Source: Dendrophyllia cribrosa (taxonomy: Eukaryota > Cnidaria > Anthozoa > Scleractinia > Dendrophylliidae). Taken from it: a stretch of 64,000 nucleotides of DNA. Shown here piece by piece: positions 60,218 through 64,000 of this stretch (within the stretch, counting starts at the first letter, position 1; every line of letters begins with the position of its first letter). The stretch is from positions 16,034,759-16,098,758 of the forward strand of contig JAJLRJ010000010.1 in assembly GCA_024195265.1 (NCBI GenBank), given 5' to 3'. The translations under genes and the position numbers were made by a program. Under the pieces are notes generated by a model that was given only the letters and a program-made list of their open reading frames with translations, had not been told where the DNA came from and searched no databases.

Positions 60218-61468
60218 ATGGCTGTGCAACTGAATTTACTTCCATCTCACAGTGAAAAGACACTGGGCGCCATGAAGGCAGAGCGAACCGTTAAACGCAT
60301 CACATTCAACCCTTCTGAGGCAAATCCCGGTGAGACACTGTACGTCTCGGTGCCCAAGCTGGGCGAGCACGATGTCATTGTGTCCGGCTCACTTGCACTG
60401 GTGTTTAACATCAATCTCTCCGGCGACCACGCTAACAATTATCTCGTGCAAAATGTTTCTGGGGCCCTGGTGGACAGGTTCGTTGTAAAGTTTGCCGCCA
60501 CCACAGTCCAGGACACGGTTGGGTACGACATCTACAAGATCTTCGACGACCTATTCAAATCAACCGATGAGCGGGAAAATATGCTTATGGAGGGCATCCA
60601 GAGTGTGGGTTTGTGCAAGATCCGCTCTGGTGCTGGTGACAAGCCGACCTCAGGCGTGGATGCGGAAACCAAGCTGGAGACAATATACAAGAATAAGTAT
60701 CGCATCAAACTGGATCACCAAATCTTAACTGATCACGGAATCATATACCCTCAAGCGTTATATAACGATCTGGTCTTCGAACTAACCCTTGCCCCCGCAA
60801 GCCAAGTTGTCCGAGGCTCAGATACAAGCAAGCTCGTGTACAAGTTGGAAAACATCCAGCTGGAGTATGAGACGATTAGAAGTAAGAGTCTGGTCGACGA
60901 AGCAACAAGATCTTACACTAGCGGTAAGGAGTTCGCTTATGACCTCGTAATGCGAGATCGGGTGCATCCCGTCACAAAAGGTGTTGACACTCGGCTGAAT
61001 CTTCGGGTTAACCCACAGCGCCGGTCTCTCAAGGGCATCCTCTTGCTGTTCATCAATCCCTATGTAGCGGGTGCCAGGGATTCTGAGAACTATTTCAATC
61101 CCGACATCACCAAAGTGAAGGTCACAGTCAATGGGGTCCCAAACAGGATCTACAACGAGGGCATCAGTGGTACTGACATGTGGAATGAAATCTTCCGACA
61201 CTACAACCCACACACGCGCGGCAGGCCTAACATGAACTTGGCCAAATATCTCACAGGCAACAAGTTTGGTCTCTGGATTGACCTGCGGTCCATGACTGAC
61301 ACAGCCCTGCACGGGAACGGCCAACGGCTCGTCAACACACAGGATGGCGTGCAACTCGAGATCGAACGAGACGGCAAAGGCTCGGGAACCGCAAACTGCC
61401 ACATCTTCACCATCTCAGACTCACAGATGAACATCGTGGACAAGCAGCTGGAATCTGTACAGTACTAG
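60218..61468 (+). CDS. Major capsid protein, double-jelly-roll (hexon-like) type
   Basis: This 416-residue protein would form the trimeric capsomers of the icosahedral shell. Beta-rich blocks near the N-terminus (ITFNPSEANPGETLYVSVPK, DVIVSGSLALVFNINL, VDRFVVKFAATTVQDTVGYD), a middle helix region, and a second beta-rich half (NLRVNPQRRSLKGILLLF, VKVTVNGVP, DGVQLEIERDG) fit two fused jelly rolls. Length is at the short end of the usual 400-650 residues. It resembles from memory the capsid proteins of invertebrate Polintons and adintoviruses. There are no breaks, and the packaging ATPase gene follows 170 bp later, the normal order. G+C-rich codon use is clearly unlike the host exons in this window. 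Confidence 0.8.
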   Translation: MAVQLNLLPSHSEKTLGAMKAERTVKRITFNPSEANPGETLYVSVPKLGEHDVIVSGSLALVFNINLSGDHANNYLVQNVSGALVDRFVVKFAATTVQDTVGYDIYKIFDDLFKSTDERENMLMEGIQSVGLCKIRSGAGDKPTSGVDAETKLETIYKNKYRIKLDHQILTDHGIIYPQALYNDLVFELTLAPASQVVRGSDTSKLVYKLENIQLEYETIRSKSLVDEATRSYTSGKEFAYDLVMRDRVHPVTKGVDTRLNLRVNPQRRSLKGILLLFINPYVAGARDSENYFNPDITKVKVTVNGVPNRIYNEGISGTDMWNEIFRHYNPHTRGRPNMNLAKYLTGNKFGLWIDLRSMTDTALHGNGQRLVNTQDGVQLEIERDGKGSGTANCHIFTISDSQMNIVDKQLESVQY

Positions 61469-61477
61469 GTAAACGCA

Positions 61478-61490
61478 TATATATACCCCC
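61478..61490 (+). promoter_or_regulatory. TATATATACCCCC promoter box
   Basis: It sits 7 bases before the ATG at 61497 and 10 bp after the capsid stop. It is the same box as upstream of the other small plus-strand genes. It is the only candidate promoter for both the 63-codon ORF and the ATPase. Confidence 0.65.
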
Positions 61491-61496
61491 AGCCCC

Positions 61497-61688
61497 ATGG
61501 CCACAAACAAGATCAACTTCTATTTTAAGCCGGCTCCCCTGCCATCCACCGGGCTACTATCATACAATGAAATACAACGACTTCTTGCAAAGGGCCCCTC
61601 CCCACCAGTTTGCAAACCAACTAATATAGCGGTTGGTTATGGACCCAAGAAAGCTGCCATTCAACGCACTAATCGTGGGCCCCACTAA
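61497..61688 (+). CDS. 63-codon ORF overlapping the ATPase start
   Basis: It starts right after a promoter box and begins ATNKINFYFKPAPLPSTG, a proline-rich, apparently unstructured peptide. It overlaps the ATPase gene by 50 bp in the frame one base behind. It may be a separate small protein whose transcript also yields the ATPase by leaky scanning, or the true N-terminus of the ATPase if a frameshift occurs in the overlap. The frame shows no internal break. Confidence 0.6.
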   Translation: MATNKINFYFKPAPLPSTGLLSYNEIQRLLAKGPSPPVCKPTNIAVGYGPKKAAIQRTNRGPH

Positions 61689-62238
61689 CTCTGGCAAGAC
61701 ACAGTATCTTCTAAACCAACTGCGAGGCCCCTTTAGGGGTTGTTTTGATTACATCGTTTTATTCTGCCCCACATTTGTCAAGAACAAGACATACGATGGC
61801 TTCGTGGACCGCGATCCGCACATCTTCGTGATTGTCTGCCAACAGCATGAGATCGAAGCCTGGTTGAAGCTGGCGAGCTTCTTTTTCACATGCACGAACA
61901 CTTTATTCATTCTCGATGACTGCGCCGCCTCCAAAGATGTCAAAGGCCGCACGTGCCAGCTGGTCAATCTGGGGTTCAGCGCAAGGCATGACGGCATATC
62001 CGTGTGGGTCTTGACCCAGCAGATCACCAGCATTGCCAAGCCATATCGTGATAACATTGCAGCAATCGTGCTCTTTTACACGCCCTCCAGCAAGACAACT
62101 AAGGCCATCTTCGAAGACTATGCCGGCGAATTCTCCCACGAGGAGTACAAAGAGCTTATTGCAAGGCTCAAATCCCGCAAGTTCTCCCACCTGGTTTTCT
62201 CTCTTAGACACCCGTATGGAATTGGGTACAAAGTTTAA
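61639..62238 (+). CDS. A32/FtsK-HerA-type DNA-packaging ATPase
   Basis: This 199-residue motor protein would pump viral DNA into the capsid. Walker A is GPTNSGKT (residues 14-21), Walker B is TLFILDD (88-94) with its two acidic residues, and the LTQQ segment near residue 126 fits the sensor region of this class. The length suits a minimal A32-like ATPase. I use the ATG at 61639; an in-frame TTG lies two codons earlier, and a TAG just upstream blocks a longer start in this frame. No promoter box lies immediately before it. It follows the capsid gene, as in related elements, and is intact. Confidence 0.88.
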   Translation: MDPRKLPFNALIVGPTNSGKTQYLLNQLRGPFRGCFDYIVLFCPTFVKNKTYDGFVDRDPHIFVIVCQQHEIEAWLKLASFFFTCTNTLFILDDCAASKDVKGRTCQLVNLGFSARHDGISVWVLTQQITSIAKPYRDNIAAIVLFYTPSSKTTKAIFEDYAGEFSHEEYKELIARLKSRKFSHLVFSLRHPYGIGYKV

Positions 62239-62246
62239 ACACACAC

Positions 62247-62257
62247 ACATATATACA
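62247..62257 (+). promoter_or_regulatory. ACATATATACA promoter box
   Basis: It lies 9 bp after the ATPase stop and about 5 bases before the ATG at 62262. It is the weakest match in the set, lacking the CCC end. Confidence 0.55.
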
Positions 62258-62261
62258 TGCC

Positions 62262-62531
62262 ATGAGTGCGCCAACCAGCCTACACAAGCTCACTGTGCTT
62301 TCACAGCTTTTGGATGAATTGCACAAACACACACTTGATGCGCAAAACAAAATTATCAAAGCCGCTGGTGAGGAAGATCTGCGCCTCATGCTTCTCAACT
62401 GATATCCATTGCGGTTGAATTCTATGCCAGACACCACGGCGGGACTTATACGTGAGCTTGAAGCACTTTTGCCCGACACAAGAGAATTATTGAAAAATAA
62501 AAAAACATATATATACCCTGATGATGGCTGA
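62262..62531 (+). pseudogene. Small viral-module ORF interrupted by an in-frame TGA
   Basis: ATG at 62262, preceded by a promoter box, opens 46 codons (helical, starting SAPTSLHKLTVLSQLLDELH) to TGA at 62400-62402. The same frame then stays open for 42 more codons with similar helical, Leu/Glu-rich character, ending at TGA 62529-62531 and overlapping the next gene by 11 bp. A single base change would explain the internal stop. Alternatively the 46-residue protein is complete and the rest is chance. It is too short for a family call. Confidence 0.5.
62496..62518 (+). promoter_or_regulatory. Compound AATAAA + ACATATATATACCC junction
   Basis: A poly(A) signal AATAAA at 62496-62501 runs straight into ACATATATATACCC, which ends 2 bases before the ATG at 62521. 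The end of one transcript and the start of the next therefore occupy about 23 bp. Confidence 0.7.
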
Positions 62532-63174
62532 AGCAGCTAAAGACCAGGCCGCCTTGAACGAAGTAATGCAGATGCTGGAGGCCACCCCTGGTACCGCACC
62601 TCCCACAGGGCTAGTGTGTGACAATGACATTCCTGCCAAACGTGAGAGTCTTGCAATCCTTGTTTCAACTGGTAAGGCAAAAGAAGCTATCGGAGTGCAG
62701 CTCACACACGATCATGTCAATCGGTTGTCAGACAAGGACGTTGAGAAGTACTGCAAAAGGTACGAGGCCTACGTCGGCAACAAGACGACCGAATCCCTAA
62801 TTGATTCCACCATCACGCTCGTGACCAAAGGCGTTGGTATGGTGGTCTCGATTGATGATGTTAAGAAGTTGCAGCAAGAACTCAAGAACAACTACATCAT
62901 CAACCAGGAGCTGGCAAAGCTTGCTGGCGGTCTTGCCCTGCGATGCGGGCGGTGGCTGGCGCTTGCCAATGCTGCTCTCATCACAACAAACCGCATCAAG
63001 TTTGAACGAGATCCTGACAAGGCTTATTTGATAGAATTGGACCCCGAACCCACACATCCAACCAGAGACAGTGAAGGTTATCCACTTGAGGGATTTGATG
63101 AAGTTGGGTTGGGACCTGGGGGAACCTGGCTGGAACCTGACAGCAACCTGACAGCAACCTTGAAGGAACCTTGA
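62521..63174 (+). CDS. Unassigned viral-module protein, 217 residues
   Basis: It starts with two ATGs in a row directly behind the junction motif. The product is mostly helical. A segment DKDVEKYCKRYEAYVGNKTT precedes a hydrophobic stretch (LVTKGVGMVV) and a second one (LAKLAGGLALRCGRWLALAN) that could insert into a membrane. The C-terminus is acidic and ends in Gly/Pro-rich sequence encoded by a local array of GGAACCT and CTGACAGCAACC repeats that also runs past the stop to about 63200. The original C-terminus may therefore have been changed by repeat expansion. I do not recognise a named family, though similar proteins seem to accompany Polinton-like capsid genes in cnidarians (from memory). 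Confidence 0.75.
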   Translation: MMAEAAKDQAALNEVMQMLEATPGTAPPTGLVCDNDIPAKRESLAILVSTGKAKEAIGVQLTHDHVNRLSDKDVEKYCKRYEAYVGNKTTESLIDSTITLVTKGVGMVVSIDDVKKLQQELKNNYIINQELAKLAGGLALRCGRWLALANAALITTNRIKFERDPDKAYLIELDPEPTHPTRDSEGYPLEGFDEVGLGPGGTWLEPDSNLTATLKEP

Positions 63175-63205
63175 AGGAACCTGGCTGGAACCTGACAGCA
63201 CACTT
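63112..63205. repeat. Short GGAACCTGGCTGGAACCTGA repeats
   Basis: Units of GGAACCTGGCTGGAACCTGA, CAGCAACCTGA and CTTGAAGGAAC alternate across the 3' end and stop of the preceding gene. This looks like replication slippage. Confidence 0.75.
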
Positions 63206-63220
63206 ATCACATCTTGTAAA

Positions 63221-63243
63221 AATAAAAAAATCATATATATACC
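63221..63243 (+). promoter_or_regulatory. Compound AATAAA + ATCATATATATACCC junction
   Basis: AATAAA at 63221-63226 is followed at once by ATCATATATATACCC, ending 4 bases before the ATG at 63248. Confidence 0.7.
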
Positions 63244-63247
63244 CACT

Positions 63248-63733
63248 ATGGCCACACCACTCGAGACGATCCCTGAAGAAACTCAAACTCCAACTCCAAC
63301 TCCAACACCTGCCCGTGTTACCTCTGAGGCCCCGAAAACAAAGCCTGCAACAGAAAAGAATCCCGGCCGTGTTGCTTCTGGTAAAAGGCTAGCAGAACGC
63401 AACCGCCTGGCCCGTGAAGCAAAGAAAAAGGCCGAAGAACAAAAGCCTGCACCCTCAACAAGTGAAAACAATTCTGCAACAAGTGACACAACAAGTGGTT
63501 CAACAAGTGACACAACAAGTGACAGCAACAGCAACTCAATCTTTTATATTCTGGGGTTTGTAGGGTTGGCTGCCTCTCTTGCTGGTGTTTATTACCAACG
63601 CGAAGCCATAATGCAAAGGTTTGAACGCAAATCTAACACACCAGCAACACCAGCAAACACACCAGCAGCCACACCCGCTGCATCACCTCCATCTCGAATT
63701 CCGGTAAGACAAGGAATTAAAAAAATGGAATAA
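63248..63733 (+). CDS. Small single-pass membrane protein, 161 residues
   Basis: The N-terminal half is low-complexity: a PTPTPTPA tract, then a strongly basic segment (GRVASGKRLAERNRLAREAK) and a Ser/Thr repeat (SDTTSGSTSDTTSDSNSN). One transmembrane helix follows (IFYILGFVGLAASLAGVYY, about residues 98-116), then a basic stretch and an Ala/Pro/Thr-rich tail. The basic part could bind DNA or sit on the inner face of a membrane. The TAA stop overlaps the AATAAA that begins the next junction. No family is recognised. It is intact. Confidence 0.75.
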   Translation: MATPLETIPEETQTPTPTPTPARVTSEAPKTKPATEKNPGRVASGKRLAERNRLAREAKKKAEEQKPAPSTSENNSATSDTTSGSTSDTTSDSNSNSIFYILGFVGLAASLAGVYYQREAIMQRFERKSNTPATPANTPAATPAASPPSRIPVRQGIKKME

Positions 63734-63748
63734 AAAAACATATATACA
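63729..63748 (+). promoter_or_regulatory. Compound stop / AATAAA / ACATATATACA junction
   Basis: GGAATAAAAAAACATATATA combines the stop codon of the gene on the left (TAA at 63731), a poly(A) signal (63729-63734) and the TATA box of the next gene, whose ATG is at 63755. Confidence 0.7.
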
Positions 63749-63754
63749 CTAACC

Positions 63755-64000
63755 ATGGGTATTTTCCGGTATGTGTTTGATACTGCTGTAATAGGAGGTG
63801 TGCTTCGTTTTTGGGTTGCCTTTAACATGACAGCCATTCAAACTATTTACAGATTGGCAATGAACAAACACAACGAGCTCAAGCCCGAGCCCGAGTCCGA
63901 GTACGAGCCCGAGAACGAGCCCGAGAACGAGCCCGAGTCCGAGTCCGAGTCCGAGTCCGAGTCCGAGTCCGAGGCCGAGGCCGAGTCTGAGTCAGAAAAA
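63755..64000 (+). CDS. Small membrane protein with acidic PE/SE repeat, 3'-partial
   Basis: Translating from the ATG that follows the junction motif gives 82 codons, open to the right edge. The first 35 residues are hydrophobic or amphipathic (GIFRYVFDTAVIGGVLRFWV). From about residue 40 the protein is an alternating Glu repeat (EPESEYEPENEPE, then SESESE) encoded by GAGCCC/GAGTCC units. The repeat probably varies in length. No function is assigned. Confidence 0.65.
   Translation, partial: MGIFRYVFDTAVIGGVLRFWVAFNMTAIQTIYRLAMNKHNELKPEPESEYEPENEPENEPESESESESESESEAEAESESEK

Noticed and set aside
60818..61402. 194-codon minus-strand ORF
   Set aside because: Antisense shadow of the major capsid gene, with no promoter box of its own.
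55759..62402. Alternative genetic code or selenocysteine reading at the TAG and TGA
   Set aside because: Only one of each, with no recoding element seen, and other genes of the module use TAA, TAG and TGA as normal stops. Nonsense mutation is simpler.

Overview
The window looks like nuclear DNA of an animal, most likely an anthozoan cnidarian such as a coral or sea anemone. The supporting signs are AT-rich DNA with long introns, canonical GT/AG splice sites flanking immunoglobulin (Ig), fibronectin III (FN3) and tyrosine-kinase exons, a dense population of small inverted-repeat transposons, and endogenous Polinton/adintovirus-like genes. The cnidarian assignment is inference from recalled repeat types and gene families, not from a search.

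Layout. Bases 2-1648 hold the C-terminal two thirds or so of a protein-primed-type family B DNA polymerase of Polinton/adintovirus kind, open at the left edge. From about 1.8 to 20 kb there is repeat-rich DNA with three plus-strand Ig-domain exons (4027-4405, 11667-11952, 13449-13715), one of which carries a one-base frame break in an A9 run. From 47.8 kb down to 20.6 kb the minus strand encodes a receptor tyrosine kinase. Splice-phase bookkeeping gives 18 exons: 3 Ig, 3 FN3, a 10-codon stalk, a transmembrane exon, a 17-nt microexon, eight kinase exons and a short tail with two YxN motifs. The start of this gene (signal peptide and any further Ig exons) was not found. Its introns are filled with TTAA-bounded inverted-repeat elements, including two palindromes of 1.8-1.9 kb on either side of one 97-nt kinase exon, and a 110-base poly-C tract. 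From 47.8 to 54.9 kb there are direct repeats, a TTAA element, a roughly 32-bp minisatellite and a foldback repeat with a hammerhead-like core.

From 54.9 kb to the right edge lies a compact viral module, clearly richer in G+C than its surroundings: a VLTF3-like zinc-ribbon transcription factor (truncated), a membrane/coiled-coil protein broken by an in-frame TAG, a penton-like minor capsid protein, a 609-residue unassigned protein with a C-terminal anchor, a coiled-coil double-membrane-segment protein, a double-jelly-roll-type major capsid protein, an A32/FtsK-type packaging ATPase overlapped by a 63-codon ORF, a small ORF broken by TGA, and three further small or membrane proteins. The genes are packed with 4-50 bp spacers. 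Two divergent pairs share promoters of about 45 bp, and same-strand junctions reuse a compound AATAAA + ACATATATACCC motif just upstream of the ATG. Together these would make and fill an icosahedral particle. Integrase, protease and a matching polymerase are not in the window. The two stops and the truncated left gene suggest an ageing integrated copy rather than an active one.
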